Part shown: positions 1 to 9,518 of the stretch, piece after piece
Position numbering within the stretch: position 1 is the first letter of the stretch
Layout of the letters: each line of letters opens with the position of its first letter
Source of the DNA: Nioella sp. MMSF_3534
GTDB taxonomy: Bacteria; Pseudomonadota; Alphaproteobacteria; Rhodobacterales; Rhodobacteraceae
DNA: 64,000 nt
Reading direction: 5' to 3'
Assembly: GCF_030732985.1 (NCBI RefSeq)
Contig: NZ_JASHJX010000005.1
Span: forward strand, 1-64,000
Program-made: the position numbers and the translations under genes
Notes under the pieces: model-generated
Told to the model about the DNA's origin: nothing
The model's database searches: none
The model's input: the letters and a program-made list of their open reading frames with translations, nothing else

Positions 1-17
1 CCCCCCCCCGCACCCCC

Positions 18-41
18 CTGAGGTATTTCAGCCAAGATGAA
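18..41 (+). repeat. Diverged copy of a dispersed intergenic repeat
   Basis: This stretch lies just downstream of the eda stop. It keeps the core GAGGTATTT..GCCAAGATGAA of the repeat seen in full at 729-760 and 54365-54396, with a few bases changed and the CCTCCGG arm lost. Its orientation relative to the preceding minus-strand gene matches the copy next to edd. Recognised only by comparison within this window. Confidence 0.5.
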
Positions 42-45
42 AGGG

Positions 46-687
46 TCAGCGCGGCAGGGCTGCGGCCTCTTTCGCGAGCGCTTCAATGCGCTGCCAATCG
101 CCGGATTCCACCGCATCCTTGGGGGCGACCCAGGACCCGCCCGCACAAACAACGTTCGGCAAGGTCAGGTAATCTTTCGCATTTTTCAAGCTGACACCAC
201 CCGTGGGACAGAAGGAAATCTGCGGAATGGGTGCCCCGATGGATTTCAGGGCAGGCGCGCCGCCAGAGGCCTCGGCGGGGAAGAATTTCAGCATCGTGTA
301 GCCGCGTTCCAGAAGGCGCATGGCCTCGGTCGCGGTGGCGGCACCCGGCAGCAGCGGCAGGTCCGCCTCTTCGCAGGCATCGAGCAGCTTGTCGGTCGCG
401 CCGGGCGAAACGCCGAATGTCGCGCCCGCCTCCTTCGCGGCCTGCACATCGGCGGGCGTCAGCAAGGTGCCGGCCCCCACGACGCCGCCCGGCACCTTGG
501 CCATCTCGCGGATCACGTCGAGCGCGGCGGGGGTGCGCAGGGTTACCTCCAACGCGGGCAGGCCACCGGCGACGAGCGCTTGCGCCAAAGGCTGTGCATG
601 AGCCGCGTCATCGACGACCAGCACGGGGATGATCGGGGCAAGGGCCGCGATTTCGAGGGCACGAAGAGAGGCTTGTTGCGGGGTCAT
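46..687 (-). CDS. eda: 2-keto-3-deoxy-6-phosphogluconate aldolase
   Basis: This enzyme splits KDPG into pyruvate and glyceraldehyde-3-phosphate, the last step of the Entner-Doudoroff pathway in the cytoplasm. The 213-residue product has the usual length of a class I KDPG aldolase. The Schiff-base lysine is K134 in MLKFFPAEA, and the active-site pair E47/R51 sits in LEVTLRT. A CPTGGV phosphate-binding loop follows near residue 161. The start has AAGGA seven bases upstream. It lies about 75 bp behind edd on the same strand, so the two are very likely co-transcribed. Family assignment is secure. Confidence 0.96.
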   Translation of the reverse strand: MTPQQASLRALEIAALAPIIPVLVVDDAAHAQPLAQALVAGGLPALEVTLRTPAALDVIREMAKVPGGVVGAGTLLTPADVQAAKEAGATFGVSPGATDKLLDACEEADLPLLPGAATATEAMRLLERGYTMLKFFPAEASGGAPALKSIGAPIPQISFCPTGGVSLKNAKDYLTLPNVVCAGGSWVAPKDAVESGDWQRIEALAKEAAALPR

Positions 688-728
688 GTCACGTTCCTTG
701 AGGTCGGGGCCAGTGGCGGGGTCGGGAC

Positions 729-760
729 GCCTCCGGCGGAGGTATTTTTGCCAAGATGAA
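729..760 (+). repeat. Dispersed intergenic repeat, full copy
   Basis: This 32-bp element fills the gap between the edd stop and eda. It is identical base for base to 54365-54396. It begins with the small dyad CCTCCGGCGGAGG, followed by TATTTTTG and CCAAGATGAA. Read on the minus strand it starts three bases after the edd stop codon. More diverged copies are at 18-41, 25475-25503 and 61561-61581. All five lie between genes. Confidence 0.75.
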
Positions 761-763
761 AGA

Positions 764-2569
764 TCAGACGACCACGCCCGCCCCCGAAGTCGCGGGGCCT
801 GCGCTGCGGCGGAAGACCTCGAAGAGCTCGCGGCCGATGCCGTGGCTGTTGGCGGAAAGATCCGGCGTGGCGGGGGTTCGGTCGGCGACGCCCTCGGTCA
901 GCACGTCGAGCGTTCCCTTGACCGCATCGACGCGGATCAGGTCGCCGTCCTGCAGCCTGGCGATAAGGCCGCCATCGAGCGCCTCGGGTGAGACGTGAAT
1001 GGCCGAGGGCACCTTGCCCGATGCGCCGGACATGCGGCCATCGGTGACGAGAGCGACCTTGTGGCCGCGATCCTGCAACACCGACAGGACCGGGGTCAGG
1101 CTGTGCAGTTCCGGCATCCCGTTGGCGCGCGGCCCCTGGAAGCGGACGACCACCACAACGTCTCGGTTCAACTGGCCGTTCTGAAAGGCTTTTTTCACAT
1201 CGGCCTGGTCATGGAATACGGCTGCCGGGGCCTCGATCATATGGCGTTCGGGGGCCACGGCAGACACTTTCATGATGCCCTGGCCGAGGTTGCCCGTCAG
1301 CTCCGCCAGCCCGCCGGAGGCCTGGAACGGGTCGGAGGCCGGGCGCAGGATCTTTTCGTTCAGGCTGGTCCCGGCACCGTCGGTCCAGACCACCTTGTCA
1401 CCTTGCAGCTTTGGTTCCTGCCGGTAGCGGGACAGGCCATCGCCCGCCACGGTGACGGCGTCTTCGTGCAACAGCCCCTCATCCAGCAACTCGCCGATCA
1501 TATAGCCAAGCCCGCCCGCCGCGTGGAAATGGTTCACATCCGCCAGCCCATTGGGGTAGACGCGCGCCATCAACGGCGTGACGGCAGAGATATCGGCGAA
1601 ATCGGCGGGTTCGATCAGCACCCCTGCCGCCCGCGCCATGGCGGGCAGGTGCAACACGAGATTGGTGGAGCCGCCCGTGGCCATCAGCCCGACGATGCCA
1701 TTCACGAAGGCCTTTTCGTCCAGAACCTCGCCCGCGGGGCGATAGTCATTGCCAAGCGCTGTGATGCTGATCGCCCGCTCGGTCGCGGCAATGGTCAACG
1801 CATCGCGAAGCGGCGTGTTTGGGTTGACGAAGGACGCCCCCGGCAGGTGCAGCCCCATGAATTCCATCAGCATCTGATTGCTGTTGGCGGTGCCGTAGAA
1901 AGTGCAGGTGCCCGGCCCGTGATAGGAGGCCATCTCGGCTTCCATCAGCTTGTCGCGGCCTACCTCTCCGGTGGCAAACTGCTGGCGCACCCGGGATTTC
2001 TCGTCGTTGGGAAGGCCGCTGGTCATCGGCCCCGCCGGTACGAAGACCGCCGGAATATGGCCGAATGTGGCAGCGGCGATGATCAGGCCGGGTACGATCT
2101 TGTCGCAGACCCCCAGATACATGGCCGCGTCAAAACAGTTATGCGAGAGCGCCACGCCAGCGGACAAGGCAATCACGTCGCGCGAAAAGAGGCTCAGTTC
2201 CATCCCCGGCTGGCCCTGCGTGACCCCGTCGCACATGGCGGGAACGCCGCCCGCGACCTGCGCGGTCGCCCCTCGGGCACGGGCAGCGTCCCTGATCAGG
2301 CCCGGAAACCTCTCAAAAGGCTGATGGGCCGAGAGCATGTCGTTATAGGCGGTCACGATCCCGATATTGGGCGCGCGCCCTTCGGCAAGCGCCCCCTGAT
2401 CCTGCCCCATGGCCGCATAGGCATGGGCCTGGTTGCCACAGGTCAGATGCGCGCGTGCCGGACCCTGATCGGCGGCACGGCGCATCCGGTCGAGATAGGC
2501 GCTGCGGCTGTCCGCCGACCGGGCGATGATCCGGTCCGTGACCTCTGCAATCCGGGCATTGAGCGACAT
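764..2569 (-). CDS. edd: Phosphogluconate dehydratase
   Basis: This [4Fe-4S] enzyme dehydrates 6-phosphogluconate to KDPG, the first dedicated Entner-Doudoroff step. The 601-residue length is typical of Edd and longer than IlvD. Family signatures include [11 protein letters not shown] near residue 112, HNCFDA near 143, VCDK around C155 and [10 protein letters not shown] near 221; these cysteines are the likely cluster ligands. The start is preceded by AAGGAG. Expression probably responds to a LacI-type repressor through the palindrome at 2610-2621, and eda follows downstream as the partner gene. Confidence 0.97.
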   Translation of the reverse strand: MSLNARIAEVTDRIIARSADSRSAYLDRMRRAADQGPARAHLTCGNQAHAYAAMGQDQGALAEGRAPNIGIVTAYNDMLSAHQPFERFPGLIRDAARARGATAQVAGGVPAMCDGVTQGQPGMELSLFSRDVIALSAGVALSHNCFDAAMYLGVCDKIVPGLIIAAATFGHIPAVFVPAGPMTSGLPNDEKSRVRQQFATGEVGRDKLMEAEMASYHGPGTCTFYGTANSNQMLMEFMGLHLPGASFVNPNTPLRDALTIAATERAISITALGNDYRPAGEVLDEKAFVNGIVGLMATGGSTNLVLHLPAMARAAGVLIEPADFADISAVTPLMARVYPNGLADVNHFHAAGGLGYMIGELLDEGLLHEDAVTVAGDGLSRYRQEPKLQGDKVVWTDGAGTSLNEKILRPASDPFQASGGLAELTGNLGQGIMKVSAVAPERHMIEAPAAVFHDQADVKKAFQNGQLNRDVVVVVRFQGPRANGMPELHSLTPVLSVLQDRGHKVALVTDGRMSGASGKVPSAIHVSPEALDGGLIARLQDGDLIRVDAVKGTLDVLTEGVADRTPATPDLSANSHGIGRELFEVFRRSAGPATSGAGVVV

Positions 2570-2599
2570 CGGAAACTCCTTGGCTGCGTGTTACCGCAT

Positions 2600-2621
2600 T
2601 CTATAATCCGTTAGCGCTAAC
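2600..2621 (-). promoter_or_regulatory. LacI-type operator and promoter of edd-eda
   Basis: GTTAGCGCTAAC at 2610-2621 is a perfect 12-bp palindrome with the CG centre typical of LacI/GalR-family operators. On the minus strand a TATAGA -10 candidate at 2600-2605 follows it closely, so the palindrome would sit in the promoter spacer, a position suited to repression. The edd start is 40 bp downstream. The palindrome is seen directly; the regulator family is inferred, and no lacI-type gene is in the window. Confidence 0.6.
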
Positions 2622-2724
2622 ATTACTAGAGGGAATAGAACTCCTTCCTGCAGCAGAGGCGTTTGCAATTCGCCAGACCATACGGCATCAATGGTACAGT
2701 GCCGAAAGATGGAATTTATTTAAG

Positions 2725-4752
2725 ATGCGCAACACTCTATCCGCTGCAGCCCTTGCCGTGATCCTAACTGCAGCAGTTCCTGCCAGCGCCGATGACCCTG
2801 TCAATTCCGTCCTGGTTTCCGCGATTCGCGCCTGGGAGGCGGCTGAAGCCATGCCCGACACGGATGCGGGACGCGCCGAACGTCTGCAGCTGTTGCAGCA
2901 AGTAGATGACAGAGTGGAAACCATTCTGTCTACTTATGCGTCCTCTGATGTCGCTTTGCAGCTCATCCTAGGGGAAACGGTCGGACCGATTTCACGCGCG
3001 GGTCTGGCACGGGCCATTGAGGATGCAGAAGCAGCTCTGCGCGAAAGCGTGGATGACACTGCGGCGCGTGGCTTGTTCGTGCAGGCCAGTCTCTTGCTGG
3101 AAGAACTAGACAGCATCGAGGTGCGGGATCGTGCTTCGGCGCTCCACCATGCCCTGGCGGTCCGCAGCATCATGCAACTGGTTGAACAGATCGTCGAGGC
3201 ACATGAAACGTCGGATCTGGCCATGTCTTTGGAAGCCGGTACACAGGTCGGCCAGTTCACTCAGGCTCGGATATCTCAGATCACAACACAAGTTCGTCGG
3301 AACATGACTCGGTATTGCAACGGCGATTTGCCGCAGATCTGTCTGTTTGATGAGGCACGCGCCCAGATCGAGCCGGATATGGAGCCGCGTCAGGCCATAA
3401 CCGCAATGGTGCGCGTGGCATCGTTGCGCGCCCTTGCCAGCGACAGCGATGGCGCCTTGGCCCTGTTCGGCCAAGCCTATGAGCAAATCTCGGATATGGA
3501 CGCGGGTGTCACGCAATCCTCTGCAATCGACCGAACTTTGCGGGCGCAGGTGAATGCTGGAATGCTGGCCGAAGCGCGCGCCCGATTCACTCGATACGGT
3601 GGACTTCTGCGCGATCCCGAAAGCTTTGCCATGACCATGATCGAGCACCATCTGAGCGCGGGAGATGGTCAAGCTGCGCGGGAGGGGGTACTTGCTCTTG
3701 ACGATGTACGCAATCGCGCCCGGATGTTGCGCCGAATTGCACAGGTGCAAGCCGAGGCGGGCGATACAAACGCTGCGCTTGCGACACTGGAGGATGCTGC
3801 AGAGGCCGCCTCTGGAATCGCTGATGAAGCGGCGCGGTCACGGCAGATGCAGTCCATCGCAAGGAGCATCGCTCATGCGGGCGCGCTGCGCGACGCCATT
3901 CGAACCGCCGAAGCCATTCCGGACCCCGAAGGGTCAACCAGGGCCATGGCCTCAGTCGCGGAAGCGGCCCTTAGACAGGGAGCCCGTGACACGGGCCTCG
4001 ACCTTCTGGGCCGCGCGATGTCACGGACCGATGAGATCGAGAATGCCAGCACCCGCATCGCACGATTGATCTGGATCGCTGACTTGCAGCGCCAGGCTGG
4101 GGCTGTCGCCTTCAATGCCGAAAGCCGTATTCGCGACAGCCTTGCAGCGTTTGCACCAGGTGCGGGTGAAGGTGCGCGGGCTAGCTTCGCCCTTTATCTG
4201 TCTGACCAGGGTGAATTTTCCGAAGTCGCACGACTTTATGAAAGCGCCGACATTCCGGCGCTGGTGATCCGCGATCTGGTTGGGTCGCTCGCCCGACATG
4301 GTGAAATGGACGAGGTTTGGGCCCTGTTGACTCGCGAGGGTGATCGAACGGTTCGAGACGATCTGCTGTCCAGGGTGATTGCCGCGTTGTGGGACGTGGA
4401 AGACCGCCGCCACGAGGCGATTGCTCTGATCGGCCGGTTGGAGACCCCGGCACAGCAAGGGCGCTGGCTGACCCGGCTCTCAGGGTTGTTTTTGGAAGAA
4501 CAAAGCCTAGGCGAGGCGCGAATTCATCTGCACGACGCCTTGCAGGCGGCTCGTTTGGTGCCGGGGGATGCAAACGGAATGGCAGGCTTTTCTCTGGAGA
4601 CGGACCAATCGATCGTCTTGAGCACAGTATCCGAAGGCTATCTTGAGGCAGGGTTTCTCGCTGATGCCTACCTTGCAGCACTCTATGTGCCCGACGCGGG
4701 AATACGCGCGGTTCTTCTGGCCCGTATCGCCGCGGCAACCAGCGATCGCTAG
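2725..4752 (+). CDS. Secreted helical-repeat protein of unknown function
   Basis: I do not recognise a named family. The 675-residue product opens with a Sec signal peptide ending near ASADDP (residues 1-23). The mature part is almost entirely amphipathic helix with recurring A-rich 30-40-residue units such as ALADDVRNRARMLRRIAQVQ-like segments, suggesting a TPR-like alpha-solenoid in the periplasm. There are no obvious catalytic motifs. Its stop overlaps the stop of the convergent VIT-family gene within CTAG (4749-4752). A scaffolding or protein-binding role is possible but is inference only. Confidence 0.75.
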   Translation: MRNTLSAAALAVILTAAVPASADDPVNSVLVSAIRAWEAAEAMPDTDAGRAERLQLLQQVDDRVETILSTYASSDVALQLILGETVGPISRAGLARAIEDAEAALRESVDDTAARGLFVQASLLLEELDSIEVRDRASALHHALAVRSIMQLVEQIVEAHETSDLAMSLEAGTQVGQFTQARISQITTQVRRNMTRYCNGDLPQICLFDEARAQIEPDMEPRQAITAMVRVASLRALASDSDGALALFGQAYEQISDMDAGVTQSSAIDRTLRAQVNAGMLAEARARFTRYGGLLRDPESFAMTMIEHHLSAGDGQAAREGVLALDDVRNRARMLRRIAQVQAEAGDTNAALATLEDAAEAASGIADEAARSRQMQSIARSIAHAGALRDAIRTAEAIPDPEGSTRAMASVAEAALRQGARDTGLDLLGRAMSRTDEIENASTRIARLIWIADLQRQAGAVAFNAESRIRDSLAAFAPGAGEGARASFALYLSDQGEFSEVARLYESADIPALVIRDLVGSLARHGEMDEVWALLTREGDRTVRDDLLSRVIAALWDVEDRRHEAIALIGRLETPAQQGRWLTRLSGLFLEEQSLGEARIHLHDALQAARLVPGDANGMAGFSLETDQSIVLSTVSEGYLEAGFLADAYLAALYVPDAGIRAVLLARIAAATSDR

Positions 4753-5465
4753 ATCAGGCCGACGCCCACAAGCGCCCCGATGGCCGAGGTGGCGGCCATG
4801 GCCAACACGCCCCAGATGACGACCCGCATGGCAGCCCGTGTCCTGGGCGCCCCGCCTGCCTGCGCCCCAAGGGCCCCTAAGGCGGCCAAAGCCACAATCG
4901 TGGCAAGGCCCACGGACCAGACCAGACCCGTCAGCGGCGCGAACATGGCCACGAGCAGCGGCGCGGCGGCCCCGACGGCGAAGGTCAGGGCCGATACGAC
5001 AGCGGCCTGCACCGGCGCGGGCGGCGACAGGTCGGTGATGCCGATCTCGTCGCGCAAATGGGCGGCGAGCGCGTCCTTCTCGGTCAGTTCCACGGCGACC
5101 TTGCGGGCCAGATCGGGCGACAGGCCCCGGAATTCATAGATCGCAACCAGTTCTTCCAGTTCCGAGTCCGGGTTGTGTTCCAGCTCGTATTTCTCGCGCT
5201 CCACATCGGCGGCCTCGGTATCGGCCTGGCTGGAGACCGACACATATTCACCTGCCGCCATGCTCATCGCACCGGCCATCAATCCGGCGGTCCCGGCCAG
5301 CACAATCGCCACCCTGTCGCCGCCCCCGGCGGCAACACCGGCGATCAGGGACGCGGTGGACAGGATGCCGTCATTGGCTCCCATCACCGCGGCGCGCAGC
5401 CAGCCGGTGCGGAAAGACAGATGCGGTTCGTCGTGGGCGGAGGGTTGGTCAGTGAGATCAGACAT
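4749..5465 (-). CDS. VIT/CCC1-family membrane protein
   Basis: The 238-residue product belongs to the VIT1/CCC1 family, whose members move iron or manganese across membranes. The family pattern GANDGILSTASLIAGV is at residues 29-44 and a second membrane segment contains AGAMSMAAGEY. A charged central domain (about residues 85-150, with EREKYELE) is followed by three C-terminal membrane helices. It overlaps the end of the upstream oxidase gene by 8 bp, which implies translational coupling. Metal specificity cannot be read from sequence. Confidence 0.88.
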   Translation of the reverse strand: MSDLTDQPSAHDEPHLSFRTGWLRAAVMGANDGILSTASLIAGVAAGGGDRVAIVLAGTAGLMAGAMSMAAGEYVSVSSQADTEAADVEREKYELEHNPDSELEELVAIYEFRGLSPDLARKVAVELTEKDALAAHLRDEIGITDLSPPAPVQAAVVSALTFAVGAAAPLLVAMFAPLTGLVWSVGLATIVALAALGALGAQAGGAPRTRAAMRVVIWGVLAMAATSAIGALVGVGLI

Positions 5466-6870
5466 CGGACAACAGGATCTTTCCGGGATTGAAGATGTTG
5501 AACGGGTCGACGCCGCGTTTCACTGCCGCCATCATGGTCAGGGCGCCTTCGCCCAGTTCCCCCATCAGGTACTTCGCCTTGCCCTGCCCGATCCCGTGTT
5601 CGCCGGTACAGGTGCCGTCCATGGAAATCGCCAGATCGTTCAGCCAACTGACAAATTCCCGCGCGCGGGCGACCTCTTGGGCATCCTCCATCATGATCAG
5701 CGGCAGGGCGTGGAAATTGCCGTCGCCCACATGGCCCACGACCGGGGCGATCAGGCCCAGTTCCTCGGCCTTGGCCTGCGCGGCGGTGACGCATTCGGCA
5801 AGGCGGGACACGGGCACACAGCAATCGGTGGAAATGCCCTTCGCCCCGGGGCGCAGCGCCAGGGATGCCCAATAGGCGTCGTGCCGAGCCTGCCAGAGCC
5901 GATTGCGGTCCTCCGGTTTCGTGGTGAAGGCAAAGCCCTGGCTGCCGAAATCTTCTGCAATCTCGCCAAAGGTTTGCGCCTGTTCCTTCACGGAGTTTTC
6001 AGATCCGTGGAACTCCAGCAACAGCAGCGGCTGTTCCGGCAGATCGAGCCTGGAATAGGCGTTCACCCCCCTGACGGACAGCGCGTCCAGCAGCTCGATC
6101 CGCGCGACGGGCAGGCCCATCTGGATGGTCATGATCACCGCGTTGCAGGCGGCCTCGACCGTGGGAAAGGAACAGGTGGCCGCCGAGATCGCCTCGGGGA
6201 TGCCCTGCAATTTCAAGGTCAATTCGGTGATCAGGCCAAGCGTGCCCTCCGAACCGACGATCAGCCGCGTCAGGTCATATCCGGCGCTGCTTTTGCGGGC
6301 GCGGTTGCCGGTCTTGACGATTTCCCCCGAGGGCAGCACCGCCTTCAGCGCCAGCACGTTATCCTTCATCGTGCCGTAGCGCACCGCGTTGGTGCCCGAG
6401 GCGCGAGTCGCGGCCATCCCACCGAGCGAGGCATTGGCACCCGGATCGACCGGGAAAAACAGCCCCGTGTCGCGCAGGTAGGTGTTCAGCGCCTCGCGGG
6501 TCACGCCGGGTTGAATGACGACGTCCATATCTTCGGGATGCACGGCAAGGATCTTGTCCATGCGGCTGAAATCCACGCTGATGCCACCGGCAGGGGCGTT
6601 CACATGCCCCTCCAGAGAGGTGCCGGTGCCAAAGGGGATGATCGGCACGCGGTGATCGGCGCAGATGCGCACCACCTCCTGCACCTCCTCGGCGCTGTCG
6701 ACGAAAACGACCGCATCGGGAGGCTGGGTCTCGATCCATGTGGTGGTGTGGCCATGCTGGTCACGGATGGATTGGCCAGTCTCCAGCCGCTCTGCGAAGC
6801 GTTGCTTCAAAAGCGCCACAGCCGTTCCGATTCCCTCGTCATTGCGCGGCATTTCCATCAGTTCGGCCAT
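5458..6870 (-). CDS. FAD-linked oxidase, D-lactate dehydrogenase (cytochrome)/GlcD type
   Basis: This is a 470-residue flavoprotein that oxidises a D-2-hydroxy acid, probably D-lactate or glycolate, and passes electrons to the respiratory chain. The FAD-binding PCMH domain is N-terminal, with PFGTGTSLEGH and DPGANASLGGMAATRASGTN. The C-terminal cap carries GHVGDGNFH and GEHGIG. I chose the ATG at 6870 because GGAAGG lies upstream and the family starts there; the longer open frame to 6999 adds a basic tail unlike the family. No glcE or glcF is adjacent, which favours a single-subunit D-lactate dehydrogenase. Confidence 0.9.
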   Translation of the reverse strand: MAELMEMPRNDEGIGTAVALLKQRFAERLETGQSIRDQHGHTTTWIETQPPDAVVFVDSAEEVQEVVRICADHRVPIIPFGTGTSLEGHVNAPAGGISVDFSRMDKILAVHPEDMDVVIQPGVTREALNTYLRDTGLFFPVDPGANASLGGMAATRASGTNAVRYGTMKDNVLALKAVLPSGEIVKTGNRARKSSAGYDLTRLIVGSEGTLGLITELTLKLQGIPEAISAATCSFPTVEAACNAVIMTIQMGLPVARIELLDALSVRGVNAYSRLDLPEQPLLLLEFHGSENSVKEQAQTFGEIAEDFGSQGFAFTTKPEDRNRLWQARHDAYWASLALRPGAKGISTDCCVPVSRLAECVTAAQAKAEELGLIAPVVGHVGDGNFHALPLIMMEDAQEVARAREFVSWLNDLAISMDGTCTGEHGIGQGKAKYLMGELGEGALTMMAAVKRGVDPFNIFNPGKILLSDV

Positions 6871-7058
6871 GGCGACCACCTTCCCATCAGCACCCAACGG
6901 GCTGACCCTAGGCCGCTCGTCACGTCGGTGCAATTGCCGCCATGGTCGCTGCGGGCGGTAATTCCACCTGTTAACCATGATTTTCCGGTTTCTTGTCATC
7001 CGGGCGATACAGATCGTGCCTAGATTTGCTGAAAACCCTGGCTTGAGCGGTCTTCACA

Positions 7059-8093
7059 ATGTCTCTCTACCTGCCGCCCCTGCGCCTGACCGGCGCCCGG
7101 ATTCTGCGTAGTGGCCAGCTTCAGCGCCGGTCGCTCGGGCTTGCGCGCGGGCGGATCACCAAGGGCCCCCTGCCCGAGATCGACCTGAGCGGATACCTGG
7201 TGTTGCCCGGCATCGTCGATCTGCATCTGGCCCTGCCCGAACCGTTGCGGATCGGCGCGTTGCCCGCGATCAAATCTCGCCTGGCAGCACAGGGTATCAC
7301 AACGGCCTGGCTGACCGTTCCGTCCGACCCAGAACCGCTGATCGAGCAGGTTCTGGACGGGCTGGCCGTCATTCGCGGCGGAATCGACCTGCGGGCCAAG
7401 CTGATCCTGTCGCCGGATGCGCGTCTCGGCCCGGACCGGCTGCGGCGGCTGGAAGAACGTCGTCTGGACCTTGCCTCGTTCACGTCCCGCGCCCGGACGA
7501 CTGTGGCAGACTCCGGCGCGCCCAATTTTCCCCGCGATCTCTGCCAGATGGCGGAATGTCTCGACTCGCTTGGCATCCCCTATGGCAGTCTCGGCGATGC
7601 CGATGCCGAAACACGGGAATACTACCGGATGCTCGGGGCGCGGATTGCCGAACTGCCACGCAGCCGGGCCGCGGCGGCCACCGCGCGTGCCATGGGTGAT
7701 TGCGTGCTTGTCTCCGCCGGGGATCTTTGCCCTTCCGCGGGCATTGGTGAAGCGGCCGGAACGGCCCGGTTGGTGGCGCAGGGGCTTTGCGACGCGCTTG
7801 TGTCAAATGGCGCGCCGCATAAAATGGCCGAAGCAGCCTGGGTTCTGGCCAATGGCGCGCTGAAAGACCTGCCCGCCGCATGGGCGCTGATCTCGTCCAA
7901 ACCGGCCGAGATCATCGGTTTGGCCGATCGCGGCACGCTGGAACACGGCAAACGGGCCGATCTGGTGATTGTCGAGGAAACCACGCGCGCGGTTGTGGCC
8001 ACCATCTCAAAGGGTCGCCTGTGTTTTGCGACGCGGGATCTGGCGGCGCGTTTCGGGCAACCGGGGCACCCCATTCCATTGGCCGCGGAGTGA
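7059..8093 (+). CDS. PhnM-like amidohydrolase lacking canonical metal ligands
   Basis: The 344-residue product aligns by eye to PhnM, the phosphonate-pathway amidohydrolase: LPGIVDLH near residue 48, a TIM-barrel middle, DYY-like and GDLCPSAG segments, and the C-terminal SSKPAEIIGLADRGTLEHGKRADLVIVE block typical of the family. The first metal motif reads DLHLAL, without the second ligand of the usual HTD(N/H). The later SHSGN-type motif appears replaced by LCPSAG. No other phn gene is nearby. It may be a divergent hydrolase or a non-catalytic relative. The Shine-Dalgarno signal is weak. Confidence 0.65.
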   Translation: MSLYLPPLRLTGARILRSGQLQRRSLGLARGRITKGPLPEIDLSGYLVLPGIVDLHLALPEPLRIGALPAIKSRLAAQGITTAWLTVPSDPEPLIEQVLDGLAVIRGGIDLRAKLILSPDARLGPDRLRRLEERRLDLASFTSRARTTVADSGAPNFPRDLCQMAECLDSLGIPYGSLGDADAETREYYRMLGARIAELPRSRAAAATARAMGDCVLVSAGDLCPSAGIGEAAGTARLVAQGLCDALVSNGAPHKMAEAAWVLANGALKDLPAAWALISSKPAEIIGLADRGTLEHGKRADLVIVEETTRAVVATISKGRLCFATRDLAARFGQPGHPIPLAAE

Positions 8094-8205
8094 TCGCCCG
8101 CTGCGCGCCAGTATTACGTCGGCACCATTAACCCTTTCGCAAGAATTCTTACCGTACTCTTCTTCACGTGCCCAAGCGATCCGACTGCCGAAGGCACTGA
8201 AGGAC

Positions 8206-8245
8206 AGCCCCTGTCGCACCGCACCCAAACATCGCGGCAGGGGCT
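8206..8245. terminator. Stem-loop between convergent genes
   Basis: AGCCCCTGTCGC (8206-8217) pairs with GCGGCAGGGGCT (8234-8245), a 12-bp stem with one G-U pair and a 16-base loop. It lies between the PhnM-like gene and ispG, which converge. A clear T-run is missing on both sides, so its role as terminator is uncertain. Confidence 0.35.
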
Positions 8246-8300
8246 GACCGGAGCCCTGCTCAGCCTGACAGCACAAGACGAAGAAAAGGTTAAGCGCGGA

Positions 8301-9425
8301 TCACTCCGCCGCGTCAGCGCGGGCGGCGTCAATTTCGGCGGCCTTGCGTTCGACCTGCTCGACGATGTGATCGACCATGCCGTCATTGGCGAGCTTATGG
8401 GCCTGCTTGCCGTCAAGATAAACCATCCCCGACCCGGCCCCGCCGCCGGTGAAGCCCACATCGGTCAACAGCGCTTCGCCCGGCCCGTTCACCACGCAGC
8501 CGATGATGGACAGGCTCATCGGCGTCTTGATATGGGCCAGCCGGTCCTCCAGCAGTTCCACCGTCTTGATCACGTCAAACCCCTGCCGCGCGCAGGACGG
8601 GCAGGAGATGATATTGACCCCCCGGTGCCGCAGCCCGAGCGCCTTCAGGATCTCGTAGCCCACCTTCACCTCTTCGACCGGGTCGGCAGACAGGCTTACG
8701 CGCAGGGTGTCGCCGATGCCCATCCACAGAAGGTTGCCAAGTCCGATGGCGGATTTCACGGTGCCCGTCGTCAGCCCGCCCGCCTCGGTGATGCCAAGGT
8801 GAATGGGCGCGTCGGTGGCTTCTGCCAGCCCCTGATAGGCGGCAGCGGCCATGAAGACATCGGACGCCTTCACGCTGATCTTGAATTCGTGGAAATCGTG
8901 GTCCTGCAGGATACGGATGTGATCGAGCCCGCTTTCGATCATCGCGTCGGGGCATGGTTCGCCATACTTATCCAGCAAGTGCTTTTCCAGCGATCCGGCA
9001 TTCACCCCGATGCGGATGGAGCAATTATGGTCACGGGCGGCCTTCACCACCTCGGCCACGCGGGTTGCGTCACCGATATTGCCCGGATTGATCCGCAGGC
9101 AGGCCGCGCCCGCCTCTGCCGCTTCGATCCCGCGTTTATAGTGGAAATGGATATCCGCCACGATTGGCACCGGGCTTTCCGCCACGATCTCTTTCAGCGC
9201 CCTGGACGACGCCTGATCGGGCACCGAGACTCGCACGATATCGGCCCCCGCTTCGGCACAGGCCTGAACTTGCGCGATGGTGCCCGCCACATCCGTGGTC
9301 AGCGTGTTGGTCATCGTCTGAACGGAAATCGGCGCGCCTCCCCCCACAGGCACATTCCCCACCATGATGCGGCGGCTGTCACGCCGGTCGATATTGCGCC
9401 AGGGACGAATGGGATTGTGGGACAT
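8301..9425 (-). CDS. ispG: 4-hydroxy-3-methylbut-2-enyl diphosphate synthase
   Basis: IspG (GcpE) reduces and opens methylerythritol cyclodiphosphate to HMBPP in the MEP isoprenoid pathway, using a [4Fe-4S] cluster. The 374-residue product matches the short bacterial form. Cluster cysteines are visible in [11 protein letters not shown] and CVVNGPGEA. The N-terminal barrel contains VQTMTNT and [10 protein letters not shown]. The next gene upstream is the rodZ-like gene. That pairing recurs in many proteobacteria, which supports both assignments. Confidence 0.97.
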   Translation of the reverse strand: MSHNPIRPWRNIDRRDSRRIMVGNVPVGGGAPISVQTMTNTLTTDVAGTIAQVQACAEAGADIVRVSVPDQASSRALKEIVAESPVPIVADIHFHYKRGIEAAEAGAACLRINPGNIGDATRVAEVVKAARDHNCSIRIGVNAGSLEKHLLDKYGEPCPDAMIESGLDHIRILQDHDFHEFKISVKASDVFMAAAAYQGLAEATDAPIHLGITEAGGLTTGTVKSAIGLGNLLWMGIGDTLRVSLSADPVEEVKVGYEILKALGLRHRGVNIISCPSCARQGFDVIKTVELLEDRLAHIKTPMSLSIIGCVVNGPGEALLTDVGFTGGGAGSGMVYLDGKQAHKLANDGMVDHIVEQVERKAAEIDAARADAAE

Positions 9426-9518
9426 GTCAGTCTGCCTCGGGCCTGATCAAACGCTTGTGCCAGTCAGATAGCCCCTGTGTCCGGGCACGGCAACGGGGGT
9501 GCGTCAGTTGTCGCCGGA

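Noticed and set aside
5173-7023. 616-codon plus-strand open frame
   Set aside because: Antisense to the oxidase and VIT genes, rich in H, G and R, with no family signature.
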